This document shows, piece by piece, positions 42,467 to 51,549 of a stretch of DNA of 64,000 bases. The first letter of the stretch is position 1, and each line of letters begins with the position of its first letter. The notes below the pieces were generated by a model. It did not search any database and was not told the origin of the DNA. It saw nothing but the letters and a program-made list of their open reading frames with translations. The translations under genes and the position numbers were made by a program. This stretch comes from Aquisalibacillus elongatus. Its GTDB lineage: Bacteria > Bacillota > Bacilli > Bacillales > Alkalibacillaceae. The stretch covers positions 62,001 through 126,000 of the forward strand of contig NZ_RKRF01000009.1 of assembly GCF_003843875.1 (NCBI RefSeq), in the 5' to 3' direction.

Positions 42467-43693
42467 TTACTCGTTACGAACGCTTCGACTTAAATAATTA
42501 GCCAAAACGAAAGTCAATCCAAGTCCTATAACAGGCATGATCAATAATCCTAGGAATGACAATACATTATAGCCTAACGTTACGCTTATTAACATAGCTC
42601 CTGGCAACATTGCTTTTTGAAAAATACTTTTTGTGATGTCTGACAAATTTAGATGTTGCCATTGAACTATTTGTAAAAACTGATTTGACATGACCTGAAT
42701 CCAAAATACTTTTAAAACGACTCCTATAATAAAAAGTATTAACATCCAAAGAATTAATTTAACCCAAACAGGTACAAAAATAACTCCCATTACACCAATC
42801 AAAGTAACTTGTACATAAAATGATAACCAATTTTTGTTTCGTAATAAGGCTTTAATATACAGTTCTTCAAAAGCCGCTTCGGGCGTAGATTTCTTAAATA
42901 ATTTTCTAGATTTTCTAAATATCCATGGGTTTTCGCGTTTTCTATAAAGACGCTCACCAACAAACTCAGGCGCACCTATATGTGAAGATTGCATCAAAAT
43001 CAAGCTTAAAATTTTATTTTTACGTTCTAAGTCGAACGCAATCTCTTGATTGAACTTTTGTGTTTGTTTAGTGACTTTTAGAATTACCATAATTAAAGCA
43101 ATCAAAGCGAAAATAGATAATACGGGTTGATATAAAACAGTCAAAATAAAATAGATTATGATACTACTTACTAAAAAGAAAAAACGGTTTGTCCAATTAG
43201 AAAACCTAACCTTCATCTCTCTTTTTATTATACCTATTGATGCATTTAATAGAGAAGCAAAAAGTGCATAGTAAGTATAGTTTAACACGGACCATTCTAA
43301 ATATTGAATGAAGATAGGAGCTATGATGAGCATTAATAACCAAGTCTTAAAAAGTGACAAAGACACAAAATATGCCCAGCGAGCACGATTTAAACGTTTA
43401 AAAATTGATTGATACTGCCACAAAAAGAGGATATCTGCCCCACGTATAAAAGAGGTGCTGTAACTACTCATAACTACTATTAAAACTAATAATGGTGCTG
43501 TGAACTCATTTGATAATAACCCTAAGTCAACATATCCTCGCCACAAATCTATATACAATCCTAAACCTATAATAGAAAAAGGGATAATGATATAAACCCA
43601 GACAGCCCAATAAACCGTCACCCTATAAATCTGGTTATAAAACTTCAGTTGGTCTTTTAATCTATGTACAAACAACTCTTTACCAGTCATCAT
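42467..43693 (-). CDS. ecsB: EcsB-type ABC transporter membrane protein
   Basis: A 408-residue polytopic membrane subunit with about ten hydrophobic helices. The landmark ELFVHRLKDQLKFYNQIYRVTVYWAVW start and the EELYIKALLRNKNWLSFYVQV block match EcsB. With EcsA it forms an ABC transporter that in B. subtilis supports protein secretion and intramembrane proteolysis of anti-sigma factors by RasP. The start overlaps the ecsA stop by four bases. Confidence 0.9.
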   Translation of the reverse strand: MMTGKELFVHRLKDQLKFYNQIYRVTVYWAVWVYIIIPFSIIGLGLYIDLWRGYVDLGLLSNEFTAPLLVLIVVMSSYSTSFIRGADILFLWQYQSIFKRLNRARWAYFVSLSLFKTWLLMLIIAPIFIQYLEWSVLNYTYYALFASLLNASIGIIKREMKVRFSNWTNRFFFLVSSIIIYFILTVLYQPVLSIFALIALIMVILKVTKQTQKFNQEIAFDLERKNKILSLILMQSSHIGAPEFVGERLYRKRENPWIFRKSRKLFKKSTPEAAFEELYIKALLRNKNWLSFYVQVTLIGVMGVIFVPVWVKLILWMLILFIIGVVLKVFWIQVMSNQFLQIVQWQHLNLSDITKSIFQKAMLPGAMLISVTLGYNVLSFLGLLIMPVIGLGLTFVLANYLSRSVRNE

Positions 43694-44400
43694 GTCGATC
43701 GCTCCATTAAGACTTCAAAGCTATCAAATAAGCTTCCTTGATCCATTCCTGCTTTCTGATGAATATCATCAATCTTCCCTTGCGTTAATATCTCACCATC
43801 CATCAGTAAAATTATTCGATCACAAATACGCTCGGCAGTATCTAGCATATGCGTAGTCATTAGTACCGCAGCACCTTCTTGACGCTTTTCATTTAATAAG
43901 CGCAAAAAATCATTAATCGCTTTTGGATCTAAACCGACAAATGGTTCGTCAATGATATAAAGACTTGGATCATTCAACATTGCCAACACAATCATCAGTT
44001 TTTGCTGCATCCCTTTTGAAAAAGTCACTGGAAGTTCATGCACTCGTTCCTCTAATCGAAATGTTTTTAAAAGCGGTAAAACACGCTGGGTCATTTCATT
44101 TTCAGACCATTCTCTAACAGACGCAACAAACTGAATATGTTCCCATAAAGTTAGCTCTTCATAAAATACGGGTTGTTCAGGAATATACGCATATTTCATT
44201 TGGTTATTTTCAAAACACACAGACCCCTCTAGGTAATCAATCGTGCCTAATATAGATTTGATTGTCGTACTTTTCCCTGCACCATTTGGTCCAATTAAAC
44301 CGATTAATTCACCCTTCCTAACTTGAAAAACAATATCACGAATAATACGATGCTCTTCACTGTAGCCAGCTTGTTCTATATTCACATTTAAAACACTCAT
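43690..44400 (-). CDS. ecsA: EcsA ABC transporter ATPase
   Basis: About 236 residues with Walker A GPNGAGKST, signature TFSKGMQQKLM and Walker B SLYIIDEPFVGLDP, plus the H-loop TTHMLD. The lysine-methionine-glutamine signature variant is usual for EcsA. The ATG at 44400 lies six bases after GGAGGGG; a GTG at 44406 would be adjacent to it. It drives EcsB. Confidence 0.93.
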   Translation of the reverse strand: MSVLNVNIEQAGYSEEHRIIRDIVFQVRKGELIGLIGPNGAGKSTTIKSILGTIDYLEGSVCFENNQMKYAYIPEQPVFYEELTLWEHIQFVASVREWSENEMTQRVLPLLKTFRLEERVHELPVTFSKGMQQKLMIVLAMLNDPSLYIIDEPFVGLDPKAINDFLRLLNEKRQEGAAVLMTTHMLDTAERICDRIILLMDGEILTQGKIDDIHQKAGMDQGSLFDSFEVLMERST

Positions 44401-44464
44401 GCACACCCCTCCGCTTAAACGATATTAATCTAAGTATACCATGCCTTCCTCACATAATTTGGAA

Positions 44465-44493
44465 AAGTTAAAGCCGCAGGTTAACTGCGGCTT
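44465..44493 (-). terminator. Terminator of the DUF3889 gene
   Basis: The 9-bp stem AAGCCGCAG/CTGCGGCTT is followed by a T-rich minus-strand run. Confidence 0.8.
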
Positions 44494-44498
44494 ATGTT

Positions 44499-45098
44499 TT
44501 ACTGTTCAATTTCTGATAAATCAAATGAAATGACTCGATTTGTATTAGGGTTATAAACCACACTTCCTCTAACTTTTATCGTTTCACGCGGAGATTCTAA
44601 CGTATAAATATACGTTTCTCTTACACGATTGGAAGAAACCTCTTCACTGCCTTCGAAATCGTAATTTACAACTCGATATCCTGGGTAACCAACCTGAACA
44701 AGTTCAATTAAATATTTACCAAATTTTTCTTCTTCTAATTCTGGTGATGGTGTTATTTCAACATTGATCACACCAACATCAGCGTTAACTCCAAGTGCCT
44801 CAAAAGCCCGTTTGTGTAAATTTATTCGATTTGGTGGATAATTTTGGACTGTATCAACGACTTCAACAAGTACTTCTCTAGTATTTTGTGGATTACGGAC
44901 CTTTAACGTCTGACCGCATTGAAATCCTGCACGAGGACTAACTGCCACCGTCATATATTGATTATCCGACCACGCGATATTACACTTTGTGACTTGTCCT
45001 CCCTCTGTCCAAGTCGCTTGACCTTGGATGACTTGCTGTCGAGCGTCAAAAAAAGGCGGTATTTGGTAAGGATTATGGTGAAATGGATTGTTATACAT
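44499..45098 (-). CDS. DPBB (RlpA-like) plus DUF3889 protein
   Basis: A 199-residue protein without a signal peptide. Residues 20-112 form a double-psi beta-barrel (AVSPRAGFQCGQTLKVRNPQ, VEVVDTVQNYPPNRINLHKRAFEALG, GVINVEI); the remainder is a DUF3889-like beta domain ending in SVVYNPNTNRVISFDL. Related proteins are found in spore-forming Bacillaceae, possibly as coat or cortex components; that role is inference. Confidence 0.75.
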   Translation of the reverse strand: MYNNPFHHNPYQIPPFFDARQQVIQGQATWTEGGQVTKCNIAWSDNQYMTVAVSPRAGFQCGQTLKVRNPQNTREVLVEVVDTVQNYPPNRINLHKRAFEALGVNADVGVINVEITPSPELEEEKFGKYLIELVQVGYPGYRVVNYDFEGSEEVSSNRVRETYIYTLESPRETIKVRGSVVYNPNTNRVISFDLSEIEQ

Positions 45099-45251
45099 AC
45101 TCTTCCTCCTTTAAAACCGTACTTTTTACAACATATGCCTACATATGGTTGACCCGTGACATTGTCACACTGAATTCATTTCTTCTTACATGATTTTCGT
45201 GCTATAATATTTACAGAAAATTATATTCAACAACCATAGGGGGCAAATAGA

Positions 45252-46157
45252 TTGGGTAAACGTATTTTTTATTTTCTACTCACAAACATTCTTGTTATGA
45301 CTACGATTGTGATCGTATGGTCAGTATTATCACACTTCTTTGACCTTGGTAGTATTAGCGGAGTCAATGGAGTTGGAACATTGGACTTTGGCACACTGTT
45401 ATTATTTAGTGCCGTTGTAGGTTTTGCGGGTTCCTTTATTTCATTAGCCATGTCTAAATGGATGGCTAAGAAGATGATGGGCGTCCGCGTGATTGATCCA
45501 AATAAAAATATGTCGGCTCGTGAAAAAGACTTAGTGGACCGTGTTCACCGCCTTTCGCGCGCAGCTGGACTTATGCATATGCCAGAAGTTGGTATTTATA
45601 ACTCAAGAGAGGTAAACGCGTTTGCAACAGGGGCATCGAAAAAGAAATCGCTTGTTGCAGTATCCTCTGGTTTACTTGAATCCATGGATGATGACGCCGT
45701 TGAAGGTGTACTAGCCCACGAGGTAGCACACGTAGCTAATGGTGATATGGTTACGATGACCTTATTACAAGGTGTCGTCAACACATTCGTAGTCTTCCTA
45801 TCACGGATTGTCGCGAGCATTGTTTCAAGTTTTGTTAAAGAAGAAATGCGTTTTGTCGTTCATTTCGCATCTATTATCATTTTCCAAATTTTATTCTCGA
45901 TCTTAGGTTCAATGGTGGTGTTCGCTTACTCTCGTTACCGAGAATTCCATGCCGACCGAGGCGGAGCTGATTTAGCAGGTAAAGATAAGATGGTTCACGC
46001 ATTAGAATCACTAAAACAGCATGTCAACCGCGTTCGAGATCCACAGCATGAAGACAACGCTGTTCAAACGCTTAAAATAAATAACAAAGGCAAAATGAAT
46101 TTATTTTCATCACACCCAGACTTAGATGATCGTATCGCTAGATTAAGAGCTAAATAA
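45252..46157 (+). CDS. htpX: HtpX membrane zinc metalloprotease
   Basis: A 301-residue M48 protease with four membrane helices. The zinc motif [10 protein letters not shown] (about 158) and the downstream Glu in [18 protein letters not shown] are intact. It degrades misfolded membrane proteins together with FtsH. A TTG start follows TAGGGGGC; the protein ends in [15 protein letters not shown], as the family does. It is followed by a strong terminator. Confidence 0.96.
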   Translation: MGKRIFYFLLTNILVMTTIVIVWSVLSHFFDLGSISGVNGVGTLDFGTLLLFSAVVGFAGSFISLAMSKWMAKKMMGVRVIDPNKNMSAREKDLVDRVHRLSRAAGLMHMPEVGIYNSREVNAFATGASKKKSLVAVSSGLLESMDDDAVEGVLAHEVAHVANGDMVTMTLLQGVVNTFVVFLSRIVASIVSSFVKEEMRFVVHFASIIIFQILFSILGSMVVFAYSRYREFHADRGGADLAGKDKMVHALESLKQHVNRVRDPQHEDNAVQTLKINNKGKMNLFSSHPDLDDRIARLRAK

Positions 46158-46162
46158 TAAAT

Positions 46163-46195
46163 AAAGAGGCATCCGTCCGGATGCCTCTTTATTTA
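46163..46195 (+). terminator. Terminator of htpX
   Basis: The stem AAAGAGGCATCC/GGATGCCTCTTT is followed by ATTTAT. Confidence 0.9.
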
Positions 46196-46252
46196 TATGT
46201 TGTTAGGTTGATGTTGCGAGCGCTCAGGTCACTATATTGAGCACCCTTACTA

Positions 46253-47353
46253 TTACGCCCTTCTCTCGATTAAATTCACACCAATTCCCATACAAACTAC
46301 ACCAATGAGTAATAGTACAGATAATGGTTGGAGAATATCTGCAAGATTATTACCATACATACTAACGGATTTTAACGCCTCCATAGCATAAGTGACTGGG
46401 TTTATTTTTGAAATCGATAAAATGGCCTTATGACTTACAAACTCAATTGGCCAAAATGCCCCTCCAATCATTGCTAGACTCACTGAAACAATCGGAACAA
46501 CAGCATTTAACTGCTGCATTGACTTTGTCAGGCCTAATATCAACATTCCAATAGCAACAAATGCAAAAACGTAACAAGCAATCGTTAAAATAATCGCTAA
46601 ATATTGTTCACCTAGTTCATAGCCAAACAAATATTTAAACATCATAAATACTATAAATATTTGAGTAAAACCAATAATATACGAATAAGCCATATGCCCA
46701 AGGTAGACTTGCCATTTTTTAATCGGAGATAAAATCATACGGTCAAGTGTCCCCGTTTGCTTTTCCTGTGCAAATTTACTAAGCGAAAAAACGATACTGT
46801 ATATCGCAAAGAATAAAGCCATTCCAAACAGCGTTTGCAACTGGTGATCATAACTTGGTGCACTCTCTAGCATACCTGGAGCTTCATTTACAACTTTAAC
46901 AGGTGGATCATCAATTCGTTCTTCAATTTGCCCTCTAAATTGTTCAGGACTTCCAGATTGCGTACTTGCGACATCGATTATTCTCTCAGTCGTAAACGTT
47001 TGATAGACAACCTGATTTAACAATGGCAAATGCTCTCCTTCTGCCATCACAACAATATTGTAATCATCTTCCATAATATGAAGCCCATATTGGTGTTTGC
47101 CTAATGCAATGCCTTCTCGTGTAGAAACTTCATCTAATTCAAAAAACGTAAACCCTTCCGCTTCATTTAGTTGTTCTAACCAACGGTCTGGATGTTCGAC
47201 TGATTCATCAAAATATGTCGGTACCGAAACTGTCATATTGACCTGAAATCCACCAATGACTGCTACGAATACTATACTCATCACAAACATCGCCAAGACG
47301 GAAAACGGCTCTCGTCTAAAGCGCTGCCACTGCAGCTTAAATAAATGCCTCAA
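46253..47353 (-). CDS. ABC-2 permease, LnrN-like
   Basis: A 366-residue ABC-2 exporter subunit: helix 1 (about 20-42), a large outer loop (43-165) and five C-terminal helices. The FAQEKQTGTLDRMILSPIKKWQVYLGH segment is the conserved coupling region. It is the last gene of a unit in the order kinase, regulator, ATPase, permease, permease, as in B. subtilis lnrJKLMN (yfiJKLMN), which confers resistance to linearmycins. Confidence 0.85.
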   Translation of the reverse strand: MRHLFKLQWQRFRREPFSVLAMFVMSIVFVAVIGGFQVNMTVSVPTYFDESVEHPDRWLEQLNEAEGFTFFELDEVSTREGIALGKHQYGLHIMEDDYNIVVMAEGEHLPLLNQVVYQTFTTERIIDVASTQSGSPEQFRGQIEERIDDPPVKVVNEAPGMLESAPSYDHQLQTLFGMALFFAIYSIVFSLSKFAQEKQTGTLDRMILSPIKKWQVYLGHMAYSYIIGFTQIFIVFMMFKYLFGYELGEQYLAIILTIACYVFAFVAIGMLILGLTKSMQQLNAVVPIVSVSLAMIGGAFWPIEFVSHKAILSISKINPVTYAMEALKSVSMYGNNLADILQPLSVLLLIGVVCMGIGVNLIERRA

Positions 47354-48622
47354 CTAAACCACCCTCTTTCTTGGAAATAATACCAATCCAATGACTAAAA
47401 TAATTACCGCCATGACGAGCAGTTTAATCAGGGAAGGTGTAATATATTCAAACCCTAAACCTTGTGACCACTGCAGGTAAGCCGTTAACGCTAATCCATT
47501 AGGTGTAAAGTTTCCGATTGTGTTAATGATCTCAGGTAGTTGAGTCTGCGGGACAAAACTGCCACCTAAAAAGGCCAGAATGCTGACAACAGCTCCCGTA
47601 AAGAGTTCAGGAATTGATGCACTTTCAAATAAAAGAGTGATCGATGTTAATAAAACCCCTATAGCTCCAACACAAAGCGCATACACAAACGTAATCAGAC
47701 CAATTCCCAACCAATCCGTTAAAGTTTCAAACATAAAAGCTCTTAGAATAAATATGGAGATAACCAATAATAAAGCTACTTGTATGGTAACTAACATGAC
47801 AGTTGAGATGCCTTTCCCAGATAGATAGAACATAGGGTGTTTTCCAGCTAATACAATACGACTATAGACGTTTTGAAAAGTCTCAACATAGGATTTTCTT
47901 GCGATAGTCGAAGCTATATATAATCCAAACATAGCTGCCATAGCAAATGCATAATATTGCATGGCTGACATAGGATCCCGGTCAGTAACTGACTTAATTT
48001 CCCCAGGGCTCATTTCATATTCTGAGAATGTTATAGCGCCTTGTGATTCCATTGAAATTGCTGTCATCACATTCATTTGACCAATCACCATATCGACAAC
48101 ACTCTCAATTGTGCTAGCAGATACTGAACTATGATCAGCAGTTATAACAGTTAGTTCACTCCCATTGCCTTCATTCAATAACATTTTCCTCAAAGCTTTG
48201 AATGTGAAATCTTCAGGGAGTACTAATATGGCTGAAACTTCTTCATTCATTAATGCTTCTTGAGCCTGAGTTTCTTCTAAATAAGTTAATTCAAATATAG
48301 AACTCAGTTCATCAGATTTAAAGGTTTCTTGAATAATCGTAGAAGGTTGATAAGCTTCTGCTCCTTCAATTATTCGTTGCTTGGCATCTTCAGGTATAGG
48401 TTGCTCATCAAGCTCACTAACAAAATGCTCAAACCCTTCTTCAGCGTTGTCATCATTTACAATAGCTAACTTCGATTCCATAGCATCTGTTTCACCTGAC
48501 ATTAAACCACCAAGCGCAAAACCTAATATTGCTGTAAGAATAAGGGGCATCGTAATGAGTACCGCAAGTTCCGTTTTATCACGTAACAAAACTAATAGAT
48601 CCTTCTTTAAAAAATTCCACAT
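47354..48622 (-). CDS. ABC-2 permease, LnrM-like
   Basis: A 422-residue ABC-2 permease with the same topology as its neighbour: helix 1, a long extracytoplasmic region (about 40-225) and a C-terminal bundle containing SYVETFQNVYSRIVLAGKHPMFYLSGKG. The two permeases are adjacent with no gap, so they form a heterodimer served by the upstream ATPase. It is probably a multidrug or antimicrobial-lipid exporter. Confidence 0.85.
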   Translation of the reverse strand: MWNFLKKDLLVLLRDKTELAVLITMPLILTAILGFALGGLMSGETDAMESKLAIVNDDNAEEGFEHFVSELDEQPIPEDAKQRIIEGAEAYQPSTIIQETFKSDELSSIFELTYLEETQAQEALMNEEVSAILVLPEDFTFKALRKMLLNEGNGSELTVITADHSSVSASTIESVVDMVIGQMNVMTAISMESQGAITFSEYEMSPGEIKSVTDRDPMSAMQYYAFAMAAMFGLYIASTIARKSYVETFQNVYSRIVLAGKHPMFYLSGKGISTVMLVTIQVALLLVISIFILRAFMFETLTDWLGIGLITFVYALCVGAIGVLLTSITLLFESASIPELFTGAVVSILAFLGGSFVPQTQLPEIINTIGNFTPNGLALTAYLQWSQGLGFEYITPSLIKLLVMAVIILVIGLVLFPRKRVV

Positions 48623-48635
48623 TTACGATCCCCCC

Positions 48636-49568
48636 TTAATCTCTTAATTTTCGTCCTGTTAAATGTAGAAACACATCTTCAAGGGTTGGGACTTGAACAT
48701 TCATACTGACAATCTGCGCTTGTTCTTCCTCCGCTAAATCAAAAATCGTCCCCAGCTGATGACTGCCTTTTGGAACAATAAGCTTAATACCCTTCTCTGT
48801 TTCTGTAACTTGCAAAATCGATTCTTGTTGTTTGTATCGTTCGATTAAATTTGGTTGATCTCGATCTAATTCAATTAAGATAGACTCTTCACTCGATAGA
48901 ATACTAGTTAATTCATCTTTCGTGCCTGTTGCAATGATTTTGCCGTGATCCATAATATAAATTCGGTCACAAAGCCGTTCAACTTCTTCCATGTAATGAC
49001 TCGTATATAAAACGGTCATTCCCTTTTCCTTATTAAGTTGACGAACCATTTCCAAAATATAATTTCGAGACTGCGGATCAATACCAACAGTCGGCTCATC
49101 CATTATTATGATTTCAGGTTCATGCAGCAGCGCGACTGCAATATTTAATCTTCTTTTCATTCCACCTGAATAATTCTTTACCAGTTCATTTTGCCGTTCA
49201 TTAAGCCCAACGTGATCGACGACCTCTTCGATTTTTCGGTCAAGGTTACTTCCACTAAGACCATAAATTTTACCGAAAAACTTTAGGTTCTCAAGTGCCG
49301 TCAACTCCTGATATAATGCAATCTCCTGTGGTACAACTCCTAACTCTTTACGTATTTCACTAGGATTTTGAATGACGCTCCGACCATTCCACTTTACATC
49401 CCCAGTTGTAGGTTTCATCAGCGTAGACATCATTGAGATTGTTGTTGATTTGCCCGCCCCGTTTGGACCTAACAAACCGACAGATTCTCCTTCATCCAAA
49501 TACAAATTGACATCATCAGCAGCTATATTTCGTTTAAATACTTTCTTCAGATTTACTGTTTCTAACAT
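48636..49568 (-). CDS. ABC exporter ATPase, LnrL-like
   Basis: A 310-residue ATPase: Walker A GPNGAGKST (about 35), signature YSGGMKRRLNIAVALLHEP, Walker B IIIMDEPTVGIDP and H-loop TSHYMEE, plus a C-terminal regulatory extension (about 215-305) common in drug-resistance ATPases. It is separated from the response-regulator gene by 120 bp with a terminator, so it has its own promoter, probably activated by that regulator. Confidence 0.92.
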   Translation of the reverse strand: MLETVNLKKVFKRNIAADDVNLYLDEGESVGLLGPNGAGKSTTISMMSTLMKPTTGDVKWNGRSVIQNPSEIRKELGVVPQEIALYQELTALENLKFFGKIYGLSGSNLDRKIEEVVDHVGLNERQNELVKNYSGGMKRRLNIAVALLHEPEIIIMDEPTVGIDPQSRNYILEMVRQLNKEKGMTVLYTSHYMEEVERLCDRIYIMDHGKIIATGTKDELTSILSSEESILIELDRDQPNLIERYKQQESILQVTETEKGIKLIVPKGSHQLGTIFDLAEEEQAQIVSMNVQVPTLEDVFLHLTGRKLRD

Positions 49569-49610
49569 TTCCTCTCCCCCAATAAATGAACATCGTTAAA
49601 TTTAATATAT

Positions 49611-49640
49611 AAAAAAGAAGACAGCATGAAAACTGTCTTC
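49611..49640 (-). terminator. Terminator of the two-component genes
   Basis: The stem GAAGACAG/CTGTCTTC is followed by TTTTTT on the minus strand, between the response-regulator and ATPase genes. Confidence 0.8.
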
Positions 49641-49664
49641 AGTCATTAAATGATGATTTAACCC

Positions 49665-49678
49665 ATGACCTAAGTCAT
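49665..49678. promoter_or_regulatory. Candidate response-regulator box (imperfect dyad)
   Basis: ATGACCTAAGTCAT, with flanking TAATGACTTAGGTCAT homology, lies in the spacer between the regulator and the ATPase genes. It is a possible LnrK-like binding site; unproven. Confidence 0.35.
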
Positions 49679-49688
49679 TATTTTTACT

Positions 49689-50330
49689 TTAAACCAACCC
49701 ATTTCGTATCGCAAAAATAGCAAGCTGCGTACGATCGCGAAGATCTAACTTATCCAACAACACACTGATATGATTTTTAACTGTACCTACCGATAAGGCA
49801 AGTTCCGATGCAATCTCTTTGTTACTTTTACCTTCACCGATTCGCATTAATATATCGGTCTCACGTGGCGTCAATGAATAATGAGCTTGTGGTGTCGCTT
49901 CCGATTGTTTCTGCTTTAGTAATCGAGGAACTACTTTCGCCGCTACATCCCCATGAATCTCCAGTCCACCTGCCAGACATTTTTTTATGGTGTCGATTAA
50001 AGACTCTGCATCAGCATCTTTTAATATATAGCCATGTGCACCAATTCTCAGTGCTTCTAGCGCATACTCATCATCATTAAACGTTGTCAGCATCAACACT
50101 TTCATATCTGGCCACCTAGACCGAATTTCCTTCGCCGCCTGGAGCCCATCCATTTCAGGCATACGAATGTCTAGAATGGCTATATCAAACCATTGCTTCT
50201 CACACCATTCAATCGCCTCACGACCATTTTGGGCTTCACCTATCACTTGAAGTTCCGAATCGGTTTCAATCATCATTTTAATACCTTGAATGACTAATGA
50301 CTGATCCTCAGCGAGCAGCACTTTCGCCAT
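49689..50330 (-). CDS. NarL/LuxR-family response regulator, LnrK-like
   Basis: A 213-residue regulator: a receiver domain with acidic pocket ED (8-9), phosphoacceptor D54 (AILDIRMPEMDG), T82 and K104, then a LuxR-type HTH (LTPRETDILMRIGEGKSNKEIASELALSVGTVKNH). Its start overlaps the kinase gene by 23 bp. By analogy with B. subtilis it should activate the downstream ABC genes. Confidence 0.93.
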   Translation of the reverse strand: MAKVLLAEDQSLVIQGIKMMIETDSELQVIGEAQNGREAIEWCEKQWFDIAILDIRMPEMDGLQAAKEIRSRWPDMKVLMLTTFNDDEYALEALRIGAHGYILKDADAESLIDTIKKCLAGGLEIHGDVAAKVVPRLLKQKQSEATPQAHYSLTPRETDILMRIGEGKSNKEIASELALSVGTVKNHISVLLDKLDLRDRTQLAIFAIRNGLV

Positions 50331-51429
50331 TTAGACCATCCCCCTTACTCAACAACGGAATTGTTCCACGTACAATAAATCGATTCTGATAGATTAAGAC
50401 CTCGAGCTTCCCGTTAACACTTTCAAGCCGTTCTCTCATCGATTTAAGACCGTAACCTTCCTCATATTTAAGTTCATCTTGTATCGGGTTAGATACTTCA
50501 AAACGAAAGATACTTTCACCAGGAGATTCAAAAAGAATGGAAACCTCACGTTCTGAACCATGTCTCATAACATTCGTCAATGCTTCTTGAACCGCTCGGT
50601 ATACAGCGACTGTTTGATCCACTTCTAATGTTGCCGACAAAGCACGATGACGAACTGAAAAGTGTATACGGATAAAGTTTTCGGTTTCTAATTTTCGAAT
50701 CAAACGAATAATCGCTGGTAAGCCACCTATGACTTCATGATCCATGGTTTTAACTGCCTGTCTCGTCTCATCTAAACTTTCACGTGCTAATTCTTTTAAC
50801 ATATTAAGCTGCTCTTGAGAATTTCCCCCATTGTTCATTCGAGCTACTTCTAATTGCATTAATAGATTCGTTAATTTATGCCCGACTCGATCATGAATTT
50901 CTCTTCCAATTTGCGTTCGTTCTTCTTGTCTAGCCAACTTTTCATCTGACTCAGACTTCAACTTCATTTTCCTGAACTCGTGTAATAACGCATCATAACG
51001 AGTGTCCGACTCTTTCGTCCGATTCCAATATGTATACCCTAAAATACTAGCCAGTGTTAGTAAAGCTGTTAAGAGTAGTGTGAAACTTTTTGAAAATGGC
51101 TCAATAATGACTAAGTACATGACTAAAAATGCACCGACTAACACAGCATGCCATTTTTCTAACCTTACAATGGTTTCTCCGGCTAAATAAGCCAAGATTA
51201 ATATTGCATAGGGTGAGCTATGAGATTCAAATGCCATCGTCACTGATGCCCCCGCTAATATTAATGCCATTGTACTTGCAAGCGAATGGTTCTTAATAAT
51301 AGGCATCACAAAAATGAGAGAAAAGAAAAGCGCACAAGCTAGTAATGTAATCGCGCTAAGCTCGTTAATTCCAAAGCCCCACGCTAAAAACAACAACGTT
51401 AACCAGAACCAAACTAAATGACGTTCCAT
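50308..51429 (-). CDS. HisKA_3 sensor histidine kinase, LnrJ-like
   Basis: About 373 residues: an N-terminal membrane domain with five or six helices and almost no outer loop (an intramembrane-sensing architecture), a coiled linker, the dimerisation helix with phosphorylated His in REIHDRVGHKLTNLL, and a C-terminal ATPase (ALTNVMRHG, EGYGLKSMRERLE). The preferred ATG is 51429, seven bases after AGGTGAT; a start at 51465 is possible. It probably senses membrane-active compounds. Confidence 0.88.
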   Translation of the reverse strand: MERHLVWFWLTLLFLAWGFGINELSAITLLACALFFSLIFVMPIIKNHSLASTMALILAGASVTMAFESHSSPYAILILAYLAGETIVRLEKWHAVLVGAFLVMYLVIIEPFSKSFTLLLTALLTLASILGYTYWNRTKESDTRYDALLHEFRKMKLKSESDEKLARQEERTQIGREIHDRVGHKLTNLLMQLEVARMNNGGNSQEQLNMLKELARESLDETRQAVKTMDHEVIGGLPAIIRLIRKLETENFIRIHFSVRHRALSATLEVDQTVAVYRAVQEALTNVMRHGSEREVSILFESPGESIFRFEVSNPIQDELKYEEGYGLKSMRERLESVNGKLEVLIYQNRFIVRGTIPLLSKGDGLNGESAAR

Positions 51430-51511
51430 ATCCTTATCACCTAATCTATTTATTACGTCTATCATACCATTTTTAAAAAAATTGTTGAGTTAATTTTTTT
51501 CATAAAAAGAA

Positions 51512-51543
51512 AAACTGCCTTACGCTGATGCGAAAGGCAGTTT
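51512..51543 (-). terminator. Terminator of the permease gene
   Basis: The stem AAACTGCCTT/AAGGCAGTTT has a T-rich minus-strand tail. Confidence 0.88.
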
Positions 51544-51549
51544 GTAAGT

